Source of the DNA: Pseudalkalibacillus berkeleyi
Lineage (GTDB): Bacteria; Bacillota; Bacilli; Bacillales; Fictibacillaceae
NCBI RefSeq assembly: GCF_021608225.1
Contig: NZ_JAKIJS010000001.1
Coordinates: forward strand, 1,984,001-2,048,000
Direction of reading: 5' to 3'
Length of the DNA stretch: 64,000 nucleotides
Shown here: positions 36,633 through 45,896 of the stretch, in pieces
How positions within the stretch are numbered: position 1 is the stretch's first letter
Layout: the number at the start of each line of letters is the position of its first letter
Notes under the pieces: generated by a model
What the model was told of the DNA's origin: nothing
Seen by the model: the letters and a program-made list of their open reading frames with translations, nothing else
Databases searched by the model: none
Made by a program: the position numbers and the translations under genes

Positions 36633-36710
36633 CCTCACTTGTGGAACTTTTCTCCTCACTTGTGGAACTTTCCTCCTCACTTGTGGAACTTCGCTGTCCA
36701 CTTGGGGAAT
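36633..36710. repeat. Four tandem 21-bp units with dyad symmetry
   Basis: Three identical units CCTCACTTGTGGAAC begin at 36633, 36654 and 36675; a fourth diverged one (GTCCACTTGGGGAAT) begins at 36696. Spacing is exactly 21 bp, two helical turns. Each unit with its flank reads TTCC-CA-TG-GGAA, an imperfect palindrome. It lies in the 300-bp gap between the infC promoter and the thrS terminator. A minus-strand frame across it would encode SSTSEE-type heptads, but it lacks a credible start. Confidence 0.8.
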
Positions 36711-36751
36711 TTAGTTCTTGATTACTATCAAGCAAGTCTCAAGATTGCACC

Positions 36752-36785
36752 AATAAAATAAGACGCCCCTTTATAGGACGTCTCA
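36752..36785 (-). terminator. Terminator of the threonyl-tRNA synthetase genes
   Basis: AGACG...CGTCT stem extended by TCC/GGG pairs, followed on the minus strand by TATTTTATT; ten bp after the stop. Confidence 0.7.
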
Positions 36786-36793
36786 TCACTAAC

Positions 36794-38728
36794 TTAGCTA
36801 TGTTCAACTTCTCCAAGTAGCTTCTCTTTAAAGCTTTCGAAAGGAACTGTTTCTGAATCCTGTTCACCATACTTTCGGACATTAACCGCATTGGATTCAA
36901 TTTCTTGATCACCAACGACTAGCATGTAAGGAATCTTCTTCATTTGTGCTTCTCGGATTTTATAACCGATTTTTTCTTCACGAGAATCAACTTCAACGCG
37001 AATACCACTTGCTTTCAAATCTTCATTCACCTTATATGCATAATCCATATGAACAGAAGAGACTGGAATCACCTTCGCTTGAACAGGTGCTAACCAAGTA
37101 GGTAGTGCGCCTTTATATTCTTCAATTAAGAATGCTACAAATCTTTCCATCGTTGATACTACACCACGGTGAATAACGACTGGACGGTGATCTTGACCAT
37201 CGCTACCTTTATAAGTCAAATCGAAACGTTCTGGTAAATGGAAGTCAAGCTGCACTGTGGAAAGTGTTTCTTCCTTACCTAGTGCAGTTTTCACTTGAAC
37301 ATCAAGCTTCGGACCGTAGAATGCTGCTTCACCTTCAGCCTCAACGTAATTCAAATCCATATCTTCCATTGTTTCCTTAAGAAGTGCTTGTGCTTTTTCC
37401 CACATTTCATCGTTATCTACATACTTCTCTGTATCAGCTGGATCACGATAAGATAGGCGGAATTTATAATCGTTAATTCCAAAGTCTTTATACACTTTCT
37501 GAACCAATTTAACGACACGGATAAACTCATCTTTCAACTGGTCTGGTCGAACAAAAATATGCGCATCATTTAAAGTCATAGAACGTACCCGTTGCAATCC
37601 AGCTAACGCGCCTGACATTTCATGACGGTGCATCGTACCAAGTTCAGCTATACGGACTGGAAGGTCACGATAACTGTGCATCGCATTTTTATAAACCATC
37701 ATATGATGAGGGCAGTTCATCGGACGTAGCACAAGTTGTTCATTTTCCATTTCAATGGCTGGATACATGTCCTCTTGATAATGATCCCAGTGCCCAGAAG
37801 TTTTATAAAGCTCGACACTACCGAGATGCGGTGTATACACGTGATCGTAACCAAGCTTCACTTCCGTATCGACGATATATCGCTCGATTACACGACGAAT
37901 CGTTGCGCCCTTAGGCAGCCAAATCGGCAAACCTTGACCTACCTTTTGTGAAATCGTAAAGATCTCTAATTCTTTCCCTAGCTTACGGTGGTCACGTTCC
38001 TTAGCTTCTTCTAAGAAATGAAGATGCTCTTCTAATTCCGCCTTTTTGTTGAAGGCTGTGCCGTATACACGTTGTAGCATTTGATTATCGCTATCTCCGC
38101 GCCAGTAAGCGCCTGAAATATTCATCAATTTGAAGATTTTCAGCTTACTCGTTTGTGGAACATGGACGCCTCGACATAGGTCAAAAAATTCCCCTTGATG
38201 ATAGAGTGTAATATCTTGATCCTCTGGTATAGCCTCAACGAGTTCAACCTTCAGCTCATCGCCCATTTCTTTATATCGACGAATCGCCTCTTCACGACTA
38301 ACTTCTTCACGTTTGATCTCTAGGTTCTCATCTACGATCTTCTTCATTTCCTTTTCGATTTTAGGGAAATCTTCTTCAGTAAGTCGAGATTCCATATCGA
38401 TATCGTAGTAAAATCCATTTTCAATGACTGGACCGACACCAAGTTGGATCTTCTCGTCCTTAAAGACACGCTTAATTGCTTGTGCCATTAGATGAGCCGT
38501 ACTGTGACGAATAATTTCAAGCCCTTCATCAGAATCAGGCATGACGATTGTGATTGCCCCGTCACGTTCGATCGGTTGACGTAAGTCCAATAAAGTGTCG
38601 TCTAGTTTTCCAGCGATCGCTTTCTTCTTCAACCCAGGGCTGATCGAAAAGGCAATCTCTTCTGTTGTTATTCCTTTATCAAATTCTTTAACCGCTCCAT
38701 CTGGGAACGTAATATTCACTTTAGACAT
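36794..38728 (-). CDS. Threonyl-tRNA synthetase, second copy with divergent catalytic domain
   Basis: 644 residues. The TGS domain (1-62) and SAD editing domain (to about 240, [11 protein letters not shown] and DLCRGVH) are nearly the same as in the upstream copy. After residue 257 the catalytic domain diverges strongly: [15 protein letters not shown] replaces the usual [12 protein letters not shown], and [11 protein letters not shown] replaces MNCPGHM. Zinc ligands (Cys in MNCP, His in MHRHE, His in VVIHRG) and motif 2/3 arginines remain, so it should be active. Its ATG overlaps the upstream stop by 8 bp (ATGTCTAA), so expression is coupled and under the same T-box. An inhibitor-resistant or condition-specific isoform is one possibility. 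Confidence 0.9.
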   Translation of the reverse strand: MSKVNITFPDGAVKEFDKGITTEEIAFSISPGLKKKAIAGKLDDTLLDLRQPIERDGAITIVMPDSDEGLEIIRHSTAHLMAQAIKRVFKDEKIQLGVGPVIENGFYYDIDMESRLTEEDFPKIEKEMKKIVDENLEIKREEVSREEAIRRYKEMGDELKVELVEAIPEDQDITLYHQGEFFDLCRGVHVPQTSKLKIFKLMNISGAYWRGDSDNQMLQRVYGTAFNKKAELEEHLHFLEEAKERDHRKLGKELEIFTISQKVGQGLPIWLPKGATIRRVIERYIVDTEVKLGYDHVYTPHLGSVELYKTSGHWDHYQEDMYPAIEMENEQLVLRPMNCPHHMMVYKNAMHSYRDLPVRIAELGTMHRHEMSGALAGLQRVRSMTLNDAHIFVRPDQLKDEFIRVVKLVQKVYKDFGINDYKFRLSYRDPADTEKYVDNDEMWEKAQALLKETMEDMDLNYVEAEGEAAFYGPKLDVQVKTALGKEETLSTVQLDFHLPERFDLTYKGSDGQDHRPVVIHRGVVSTMERFVAFLIEEYKGALPTWLAPVQAKVIPVSSVHMDYAYKVNEDLKASGIRVEVDSREEKIGYKIREAQMKKIPYMLVVGDQEIESNAVNVRKYGEQDSETVPFESFKEKLLGEVEHS

Positions 38729-40667
38729 GGTTCACACTCCTATGTTTTTCAATCTTTTTTGTTTCTATATCCTGTAAAATCAGGCTTAGGAAGTCATCGA
38801 AATTATGAATTTGAGAATGAGTCTCTTTGTACTTTCTCACATTGACGGTTTGATTTTCAACCTCATTGTCACCTACGACAATCGTATATGGAATTTTGCT
38901 CATTTGAGCATGTCGCATTTTATATCCGAGTTTCTCTTCCCGATTATCCAGTTCAACTCGAATCTGTTGATCCAGCAGCTTTTTATATAAATCTTTTGCA
39001 TAGGCTTCATGTACCTTGGAAACGGGCAACACCTTTACTTGTACAGGTGCAATCCAGGTTGGGAAGGCGCCTGCAAAATGTTCAACTAGAATGCCTAAGA
39101 ATCGATCAATTGAACCAAATACTGCTCGATGAATAACTACGGGTCTGACTTTATCGTTGTTTTCATCGACGTAAGTAAGATCAAATTTATCTGGCATTTG
39201 GAAGTCTAGCTGTATCGTTGCACATTGGTGGCTTCTTCTTAAAGCATCACGGATATGAAAGTCGATTTTAGGGCCGTAGAATGCGCCGTCCCCTTCGTTT
39301 AATGAATAATCAATGCCCAAGTCGAGCAATACATTTTTCAGAGCCCCTTCCGCTTGGTCCCATAATACGTCACTCCCCATAGAATCCTCTGGTCGAGTGG
39401 ATAACTCTACACTATACTCGAAACCAAACGTTGAATAGATCTGATCAATCAGTGCAAATACCGACTTAATCTCTCCTTCAATCTGTTCTGGAGTCACGAA
39501 GATATGAGCATCGTCCTGGCAAAACGTTCTAACTCGGATCATCCCATTCAATGCCCCACTGTATTCATGACGGTGAACTTGCCCGAACTCTGCCATTCTG
39601 ATTGGAAGGTCTCTATATGACTTGAGTGTATCTTTGTATATCAACATGTGTCCTGGGCAGTTCATCGGTTTTAACGCAAACTTCGTATTGTCCACCTCTG
39701 AAAAATACATATTGTCTTTGTAATGGTCCCAGTGACCTGACTTTTCCCATAGTCGTTGATTCATCATCAGCGGCGTTCTAACTTCATCGTATTGATTTTT
39801 CATCTGTAATGATCTCGAAAAAGATTCCAGTTCATTTCGAATGAATTGACCATTTGGTAGATAAAATGGCATGCCAGGTGCTTCTTCAGAGAACATGAAC
39901 AACTCGAGTTCTTTCCCTAACTTCCTGTGATCCCTTGCCTTGGCTTCTTCTATAAAATGAATGTGTTCATCTAGTTCAGATTTTTGATCGAACGCCGTTC
40001 CATAAATGCGTTGTAGCATTTGGTTGTTGCTATCACCGCGCCAATACGCACCTGAAATGTTCATCAATTTAAACACTTTCAGCTTACTCGTTTGTGGTAC
40101 ATGGACACCTCGGCATAGATCAAAGAATTCACCTTGATGATAGAAGGTGATGGGTTGTCCTTCAGGGATCGCCTCAATGAGCTCTACCTTTAAGGCATCG
40201 CCCTTTTCTTTATACCTACGGATCGCTTCATCTCGTGTCACTTCTTCTCGAGTGATCGCAAGATTTTCACCTACGATCTTCTTCATTTCTTTCTCAATCT
40301 TAGGCAGATCCTCTTCTGTAAGACGGTATTCCATATCGATATCATAATAAAATCCATTTTCAATAATAGGTCCAACTCCAAATTGAATATTCTCATCTTG
40401 AAATACTCTTTGAGTAGCCTGTGCCATTAAATGCGCTGTACTATGACGGAGGATATCTAAACCGTCTTTCGAATCAGGCATGATAATGGTTAACTCACCA
40501 CTTTCATGAATGGGGCGGCGATAATCAATCAATTGACCGTTTAACTTCCCTGCTATCCCTTTCTTTTTCAGTCCAGGACTGATAGAACCTGCGATTTCTT
40601 CGGTTGTAACGCCACTCTCATATGTATGTTTTGAACCATCTGGAAATAGAATTTCTATCTTCGCCAC
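38721..40667 (-). CDS. thrS: Threonyl-tRNA synthetase, classical form
   Basis: 648 residues; charges tRNA-Thr and edits Ser-tRNA-Thr. TGS domain, SAD editing domain ([18 protein letters not shown]), class II core with [40 protein letters not shown] and [14 protein letters not shown], then the anticodon domain. This is the ThrS/ThrZ type of B. subtilis. The start is a GTG nine bases after GGGAGG; earlier in-frame ATG codons overlap the site. The C-terminus has an extra basic tail ending HRSVNHV before the overlap with the second copy. Under Thr T-box control. Confidence 0.94.
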   Translation of the reverse strand: MAKIEILFPDGSKHTYESGVTTEEIAGSISPGLKKKGIAGKLNGQLIDYRRPIHESGELTIIMPDSKDGLDILRHSTAHLMAQATQRVFQDENIQFGVGPIIENGFYYDIDMEYRLTEEDLPKIEKEMKKIVGENLAITREEVTRDEAIRRYKEKGDALKVELIEAIPEGQPITFYHQGEFFDLCRGVHVPQTSKLKVFKLMNISGAYWRGDSNNQMLQRIYGTAFDQKSELDEHIHFIEEAKARDHRKLGKELELFMFSEEAPGMPFYLPNGQFIRNELESFSRSLQMKNQYDEVRTPLMMNQRLWEKSGHWDHYKDNMYFSEVDNTKFALKPMNCPGHMLIYKDTLKSYRDLPIRMAEFGQVHRHEYSGALNGMIRVRTFCQDDAHIFVTPEQIEGEIKSVFALIDQIYSTFGFEYSVELSTRPEDSMGSDVLWDQAEGALKNVLLDLGIDYSLNEGDGAFYGPKIDFHIRDALRRSHQCATIQLDFQMPDKFDLTYVDENNDKVRPVVIHRAVFGSIDRFLGILVEHFAGAFPTWIAPVQVKVLPVSKVHEAYAKDLYKKLLDQQIRVELDNREEKLGYKMRHAQMSKIPYTIVVGDNEVENQTVNVRKYKETHSQIHNFDDFLSLILQDIETKKIEKHRSVNHV

Positions 40668-40742
40668 GCGTAGCGCCTCCCTATTACAACCCATTTTGAT
40701 TTTGTTAAAGAATCATCAGCAAACATAAAGTATTGCCAATAT

Positions 40743-40985
40743 AAAAAACACCCGTCCCTAGGAAAGGGACGAGTGTTATACTCGCGGTTCCACCCTCGTT
40801 CCGACACAAGTATGTGCCGACACTTGGAATTAATTAACGGTCATTTAACCGTCAACGGATACTATTCGTTCACCGTTGATGTTCAGAGGTGGTAAGTCTA
40901 TTTGATACGGTGAAGTGCTTTCAGCTAATGCCCTTCTCTCTGGAAACCAGTTCTAAATGACTCATGTCCTCATCATTACTTTGGT
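40743..40985 (-). promoter_or_regulatory. T-box leader (Thr) upstream of the two threonyl-tRNA synthetase genes
   Basis: The T-box core GAGGGTGGAACCGCG is at 40797-40783 on the minus strand, followed by a strong terminator hairpin (CGTCCCTTTCCTAGGGACG, then GGGTGTTTTTT). Stem I carries ACC codons in TTACCACC (40893-40888), the Thr specifier. This single leader should control both synthetase genes. Confidence 0.93.
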
Positions 40986-41006
40986 ATAGTTGTTTTGTTA
41001 TGTAGT

Positions 41007-41035
41007 ATTATATTCAGTTCACCAAAGAAAATCAA
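41007..41035 (-). promoter_or_regulatory. Promoter of the Thr T-box operon
   Basis: Minus strand TTGATT, exactly 17 bp, TATAAT, just upstream of the leader. It begins directly after the ytxC stop. Confidence 0.7.
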
Positions 41036-41052
41036 GCCTATTTTTGCAGCAC

Positions 41053-41922
41053 TTACAAATTTTGTTTGCGGACTTGATAAGATCGACATGGTAAAATTCG
41101 AACCCGCTCCTGAAAAATGTTTTGGATTGTCTGATTCATAGACGCATCTTCTTCATCCGTGTACAAGCAAATTTTTGTCGGGGCTATAACAATCAACAAT
41201 TTTAATAGGTCTGAAGCTATGAACTCATCAAATGTATTCCGATTATCTTTCAAAATACTAGCAATATCCTTTTCATTCAATTCATACTCATGTTCATTAC
41301 ACACCTTATACTGTTCGTCTAGATGTCTAAGGTGAACAGTTGAGAAAAGAGAAACACGTGTTTTCACGAATTGTCTTAATTGGTGAATGAATTCTTGGTA
41401 CTCTTGTTCTAATTTAAATTCATCAATTGCACACTCAATGTATTCTTCTAACAACTCTCTATAAGGCTTTAATCTAAATTGCAAAAAGGACTCATATGAA
41501 AACATCATGTCACAATCAAAAAAACTTTCAAATGCGTTTGTAATGACTTCCTCCCTCATTGGGAGTCCACTAATTTGGGGCAAATCATCATGGCTGCCTT
41601 CTAGTAAAGCTTGTACGATGGTTAATATTTGCTGCTGCTCATCTTTGTCTTTGAAGTAATATTGATGTTCCAAAATCCTCAAAATCCAACCCGTTTCTCT
41701 TGTGCGAATAATATGTTTCGCAAAAAAATTCAAAAGCGTCGGCTTGATCATGTCAGTAACTGAATTAAAGGGATCAAGATCTATCTGCAACGCATGATCT
41801 TCCGAATAAGTTACCTTCACGGGAGTAGACCGGTTGGATGTGTGATGATTGCTTAGTAGCTTAGAAACGCGCTTATACAAATAATGGCCTTCGTTTTCAT
41901 CTAAGAAATAGATCGTAACCAA
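41053..41922 (-). CDS. ytxC: YtxC-like sporulation-associated protein
   Basis: 289 residues, cytoplasmic. Matches the YtxC family found beside thrS and dnaI in spore formers; the biochemical role is unknown. Features include the N-terminal IYFLDENEGHYLYKRVS, a central IDEFKLEQEYQEFIHQLRQF region and a C-terminal LLIVIAPTKICLYT strand. TTG start seven bases after AAGGAGG; there is no nearby ATG. Its transcript is separated from dnaI by a terminator. Confidence 0.82.
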   Translation of the reverse strand: MVTIYFLDENEGHYLYKRVSKLLSNHHTSNRSTPVKVTYSEDHALQIDLDPFNSVTDMIKPTLLNFFAKHIIRTRETGWILRILEHQYYFKDKDEQQQILTIVQALLEGSHDDLPQISGLPMREEVITNAFESFFDCDMMFSYESFLQFRLKPYRELLEEYIECAIDEFKLEQEYQEFIHQLRQFVKTRVSLFSTVHLRHLDEQYKVCNEHEYELNEKDIASILKDNRNTFDEFIASDLLKLLIVIAPTKICLYTDEEDASMNQTIQNIFQERVRILPCRSYQVRKQNL

Positions 41923-42013
41923 CCTTTATCCTCCTTGTCCATATTCATTGCTACAATATATGAAGGATTAGGAAGATTATTCAAGAATCTGTATTTATTC
42001 AATTAATCCATAG

Positions 42014-42045
42014 AAAAAAGAGCTGTCAGAACAGCTCTTTTTTCT
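42014..42045 (-). terminator. Terminator of dnaB-dnaI
   Basis: GAGCTGT / ACAGCTC stem flanked by A6 and T6, right after dnaI; the symmetric runs would allow bidirectional function. Confidence 0.85.
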
Positions 42046-42052
42046 ATAACAT

Positions 42053-42988
42053 TTAATTCACTCTTCGATTAGCCCCATTCAAATTAACAGGGGTAGTGAA
42101 ATGTTTAATTCGTTCCATGATCCGCTTCGCTTTTAATTGTTCAATACCAGCCTTTTGTGAATAGGCTAAGTGTTCCTCTAGCTCATCGTAATCATAATTG
42201 GACGTATAGCATGTAGGGAGTTTTTCCATCATCCGGTACTGAAGAATGGAGCCTAAAATTTCATCTCGTACCCAGCTAGACATCGACTCTGCTCCAATAT
42301 CGTCGAGTACTAATACAGGTGCTTTCTTAATGACATCTAACTTTTCATCGACCGTTTGATCTCCGATTGACGTTTTCATTTCTCTGAAAAAGTCAGGTGT
42401 GTATACGAGCATCGTTTGGATTTTTTTCTTCGCAAGTGCATTAGCTATTGCGCCCATCAAAAAAGTCTTTCCTACTCCAAAGCTACCATGAATATATAAT
42501 CCTTTCGCTTCTATATCAGGGTCGGATACAGATTCCACGAATTTGGCAGCTTTTAAGGTTGCTTGATACCGCTCTGTGTCCTTTTTATCAAATTGATCAA
42601 AAGTTGCAGAGAGAATATCTCGCGGGATAAAATAGCTTTTAATTAAGGATTGTAATTTCTCTAGTTCATCATTCTCCTCTTTACTTCGGCAACGATTGTA
42701 AGTAATATCAATAATTCCTCCATTAATAAAAAGCTCTGGCTCATACCCTTTGATCATGTTGTGACAATGCGCGACATCCTGACAGCCTTTGCAATCTTTA
42801 GTGCCTTCTACGTATTCAAGTAGTCTAGGCAGACTCCGTTCAATCATCTCTTCAGTAATATAAGGATGAGCTTGATAGAATGCTTTCCAATCGGGGTGCG
42901 ATAATACTTTACTTTTTACAGCCATCAGTTGCTTTTGTACTTTTGTGCGATCGCTGAATCCTTGCATTGATTGAGATATCGATTTCAA
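42053..42988 (-). CDS. dnaI: Primosomal protein DnaI (helicase loader)
   Basis: 311 residues; AAA+ loader that places the replicative helicase on DNA with DnaB and DnaD. The N-terminal zinc site CKGCQDVAHC (about residues 66-75) binds the helicase. The ATPase has Walker A GSFGVGKTFLMG, Walker B VLVLDDIGAE and sensor TCYTSNYD. TTG start after GGGGGTG. It begins 12 bp after dnaB. Confidence 0.95.
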   Translation of the reverse strand: MKSISQSMQGFSDRTKVQKQLMAVKSKVLSHPDWKAFYQAHPYITEEMIERSLPRLLEYVEGTKDCKGCQDVAHCHNMIKGYEPELFINGGIIDITYNRCRSKEENDELEKLQSLIKSYFIPRDILSATFDQFDKKDTERYQATLKAAKFVESVSDPDIEAKGLYIHGSFGVGKTFLMGAIANALAKKKIQTMLVYTPDFFREMKTSIGDQTVDEKLDVIKKAPVLVLDDIGAESMSSWVRDEILGSILQYRMMEKLPTCYTSNYDYDELEEHLAYSQKAGIEQLKAKRIMERIKHFTTPVNLNGANRRVN

Positions 42989-43000
42989 CTGTTACACCCC

Positions 43001-44401
43001 CTATAATCCTTTCAAGTATTCTTCTAACCATTTTTCTTCAGATTCTGATACTGACTTTTTCTCTTCCTTGGTTGTGTTCTCTTCTTTTTTTGTTGATTGA
43101 TCCTCTTGTTGAGAGGCCATCCATTTCGGAAGCTTGTCCTTACGAACGTTGTTTCTCTGATAGGATCGATTATTTGGATTCGATTTCTTTTGTTTATAAG
43201 CTTGGTAATTTTGATGTTCTGCCTTAGCAAGCGCCATAGCTTCACGTACACTCGTAATTTTCTTGCGCTTCCACTGGCTTGCGATCTTTTCAACGTGACT
43301 CTGAATTAATTTCATATCATTCGTGTTAAGTACATAATCAATCAAGACATTGATCACGCCGATCGGGAGCTTTTGATCAAACATGATTGAATCAATAACT
43401 TTCAAGTCAGCGCTCGCTGCTCTTCCACCTTCACTATATCTTTCTAATAACGCTCTCGGTGAAATCGTTTCAAACGTCTTCACCATCATCTCTTCGCGAG
43501 ATAGTTCAGGTTGTTTTTCATGTGTCTGTGTTGTATCTTGTTGTTTCCTTTCACTCAACCTAGGTAATTGTCCGGGCTTTTCAATTTTATACCATCGTTG
43601 GACCTCTTGCCTTAGCGAAGTAGGCGTCAATTCATCATCTCTAAAGTATGCTTGTTGTACAATACTACTCATTTCTAAAGGTGAGATTCTATATATGAAC
43701 GCAAGACGATAAATTGAATCCTTAATACTTTCCGTCAAAACTTCTGCCGGGATAATGAAACTACTCAAATCTCTGACGAGAGTTTCAAAGTCAAAATCCT
43801 CATTAGAAAACTTCGGAATACTCTGTTCTTGATTCTCACTTTTGTGCTGGTGATTCTTATCAGACTGGTGAAATTCAGAATTCAAGCCGGCTCTCATTTC
43901 TGATTGATGCAAGGAACTAAACACATCATTAAAGTTTGCAGTTACTTCTTTATAATCTTCATCATGACCTACTTGTTCTAAGCAAATACGTTTCTTTATT
44001 TCTAAATATCGTTCTTTTCCTAAACGACCATATAAATAAACACTAAGCACATCATCTTGAAAAAATTGTTCAGGCTTCAAAACAGGCTGCAATTCATATG
44101 TGAATTTCCGTTCATCATCTGTGCTTTTTTGAAACGATTTTAACAATCCAATTGCTTCAAGCTTTTTACGCTCTTCAAATATATGCTGCAAATTCATTTG
44201 GGTATGGTTCATTAAACTGTGGTGAGTTGATTCACCAGTAAATCGTTCACTAAATAACGTCATATATAAGCTATACGCTTTTGCACCAATTAATGGTTGA
44301 TACAAAAGCGTGACAACTTTCAACTCTTCGAAATGTATGTGACCACTGCTCTGAACTTGATAACGATCAACAGGCAGTATTTCTTTCCAATAATTAACCA
44401 T
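43001..44401 (-). CDS. dnaB: Replication initiation and membrane attachment protein DnaB
   Basis: 466 residues; Gram-positive primosome protein acting with DnaD and DnaI (not the DnaB helicase of E. coli). N-terminal winged-helix part (MVNYWKEILPVDRYQVQSSG, KVVTLLYQPLIGAKAYSLYM) and a C-terminal DnaB/DnaD helical domain (about 320-410, LIDYVLNTND and ITSVREAMALAKAE). The middle and the tail are low-complexity Gln/Lys/Glu linkers. TAGGTGA precedes the ATG. Confidence 0.94.
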   Translation of the reverse strand: MVNYWKEILPVDRYQVQSSGHIHFEELKVVTLLYQPLIGAKAYSLYMTLFSERFTGESTHHSLMNHTQMNLQHIFEERKKLEAIGLLKSFQKSTDDERKFTYELQPVLKPEQFFQDDVLSVYLYGRLGKERYLEIKKRICLEQVGHDEDYKEVTANFNDVFSSLHQSEMRAGLNSEFHQSDKNHQHKSENQEQSIPKFSNEDFDFETLVRDLSSFIIPAEVLTESIKDSIYRLAFIYRISPLEMSSIVQQAYFRDDELTPTSLRQEVQRWYKIEKPGQLPRLSERKQQDTTQTHEKQPELSREEMMVKTFETISPRALLERYSEGGRAASADLKVIDSIMFDQKLPIGVINVLIDYVLNTNDMKLIQSHVEKIASQWKRKKITSVREAMALAKAEHQNYQAYKQKKSNPNNRSYQRNNVRKDKLPKWMASQQEDQSTKKEENTTKEEKKSVSESEEKWLEEYLKGL

Positions 44402-44457
44402 TCATCTTCACCTAATTTAATCATTCTTCGTAAGAATACAATAAAAAATCATATAGA

Positions 44458-44485
44458 GAAAAAGAGCTTATGTACGTTAAGCTCT
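44458..44485 (-). terminator. Terminator of nrdR
   Basis: GAGCTTA / TAAGCTC stem followed by TTTTTC on the minus strand, starting immediately after the nrdR stop. Confidence 0.8.
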
Positions 44486-44947
44486 CTACTCGTTCTCTTT
44501 CTTTAAAAGTTCCTTAAGTTCATCGATAAAAACGTTAATATCCTTAAATTGTCGGTACACTGAGGCAAAGCGGACATATGCGACTTCATCAATACTAGCT
44601 AATTGATCCATGACGCGTTCACCAATATCCTTACTTTGGATTTCTGAAACACCATCATTTCGCAAATCCTTTTCAACGGTATTGACCACTTCTTCTAGCT
44701 GTTCAAAAGGAACCGGACGCTTTTCACATGCTTTAATCAAACCACGCAAAATTTTATCCCTGTTAAACTCTTCCCTCGTGCCTTCTTTTTTGACGACGAC
44801 AAGTGGAATTTCTTCGACCGTTTCAAATGTAGTAAACCTGTAATTACAAGCTTCACATTCACGTCGACGACGAATTGAACGTCCACTATTTACAGGGCGA
44901 GAGTCTAATACCCTTGTTCCGTTATTTTGACAATTTGGACACCTCAT
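44486..44947 (-). CDS. nrdR: Transcriptional repressor NrdR
   Basis: 153 residues; represses ribonucleotide reductase genes in response to bound ATP/dATP. N-terminal zinc ribbon [17 protein letters not shown] ... CEACNYRF (about 1-34), then an ATP-cone domain (about 49-139, [18 protein letters not shown]). Length is typical. The ribosome site GGGGTTGG is only moderate. Confidence 0.97.
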   Translation of the reverse strand: MRCPNCQNNGTRVLDSRPVNSGRSIRRRRECEACNYRFTTFETVEEIPLVVVKKEGTREEFNRDKILRGLIKACEKRPVPFEQLEEVVNTVEKDLRNDGVSEIQSKDIGERVMDQLASIDEVAYVRFASVYRQFKDINVFIDELKELLKKENE

Positions 44948-45085
44948 GTAACCAACCCCATGATCGATGAACGGACTTTTTTATTCAATCAACCGTTCTC
45001 GAATTAATAAACTACCTCTATATAATGATAGTAGAAAGGTCGTCCCGTGACAAGCGATTTCAAACGCGGATAAATCTCTCCATTA

Positions 45086-45112
45086 GAAAAAGGTGTGCGA
45101 TCCGCACACCTT
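45086..45112 (-). terminator. Terminator of speD
   Basis: AAGGTGTGC / GCACACCTT stem with a short loop and TTTTTC on the minus strand. Confidence 0.85.
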
Positions 45113-45134
45113 GTTGTGTTTATTGCTATTTGTT

Positions 45135-45515
45135 TTAATAAGCTGATACTTTTTTTTGCTCCACTTTTACTGGACCCATTCCTCTTGGTAACTCGACATT
45201 TTCCTTCGATGTAGCACCAAGCGCTTCAGCAATATAGTTTGCAGAAACATTTGGATCTAGGTCTCCACACGTATAAACATCAATACTAGCATAACCATGC
45301 TCTGGAAAACTGTGTATAGTCAAATGTGACTCAGAAATGATGACAACTCCGCTTACACCATGTGGTGCGAATTTGTGAAATGCTACCTCTCGGACTTCAG
45401 CACCCGATTTTAAAGCAGCTTCAACAAATAGTTGTTCAATATATGCCATATTGTTCAACTTTTCAGAGTCACATCCCCATAATTCAGAAATCACATGACG
45501 TCCCATTGTATCCAT
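45135..45515 (-). CDS. speD: S-adenosylmethionine decarboxylase proenzyme
   Basis: 126 residues; makes decarboxylated SAM for spermidine synthesis. It self-cleaves in front of the serine of [12 protein letters not shown] to create the pyruvoyl group; CGDLDP holds the conserved cysteine. Start [16 protein letters not shown] equals the B. subtilis start; an ATG two codons earlier is nearer the GGGGG site and cannot be excluded. Single-gene unit. Confidence 0.97.
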   Translation of the reverse strand: MDTMGRHVISELWGCDSEKLNNMAYIEQLFVEAALKSGAEVREVAFHKFAPHGVSGVVIISESHLTIHSFPEHGYASIDVYTCGDLDPNVSANYIAEALGATSKENVELPRGMGPVKVEQKKVSAY

Positions 45516-45844
45516 TTGCATAGTCCCCCTTTGTTTTAATTATCATGCCTTCAAAAGCATGCGGAAATGGAAAAAACCACGGGGGAAAGTTAGTCCAAAG
45601 AGGTCCTAACCCTTTAAGCAGCATCCAGTTCCTAAATTTGCTTATAACTTGAAGTTCACGATGAACAGTATACTTCTTTTTTTATACTTTTGCAAGATGT
45701 ATTTTGTTCCTCATTTCACCTCCATATATGTATCCTTTCCACAAGTGAAAAAGTTAAAAACATGTGTGATTGAATCTGCGGTGAACTTATTCTCCCATAA
45801 AATCAAACCACTTCTCCATCTTTCGCACCATTTCCTCAGAACTT
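45516..45844. other. Intergenic region upstream of speD, no gene seen
   Basis: About 330 bp between gapB and speD. The only structure I see is a small CATGC / GCATG hairpin close to the speD ribosome site and an AT-rich stretch. A 65-codon plus-strand frame here lacks a ribosome site and resembles no known protein. In B. subtilis a regulator gene (ytcD) is near this spot; it is absent here. Confidence 0.5.
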
Positions 45845-45880
45845 AAAAAGCGGGATCGACCTGATTCGGCCGATCCCGCA
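45845..45880 (-). terminator. Terminator of gapB
   Basis: Perfect GCGGGATCG / CGATCCCGC stem followed by TTTTT on the minus strand; a T-run also follows on the plus strand. Confidence 0.9.
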
Positions 45881-45896
45881 TGTGTTTTTTTGGTAA

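Noticed and set aside
36633-36710. CRISPR array
   Set aside because: Units are 21 bp apart with 6-bp gaps, no unique spacers and no cas genes nearby.
36502-36735. Minus-strand frame of 77 codons with SSTSEE heptad repeats
   Set aside because: It starts at a TTG without a ribosome site and exists because the 21-bp DNA repeat keeps the frame open; the DNA dyads explain the pattern better.
45649-45846. Plus-strand frame of 65 codons between speD and gapB
   Set aside because: No convincing ribosome site, no recognisable protein features, and it runs into the gapB terminator.
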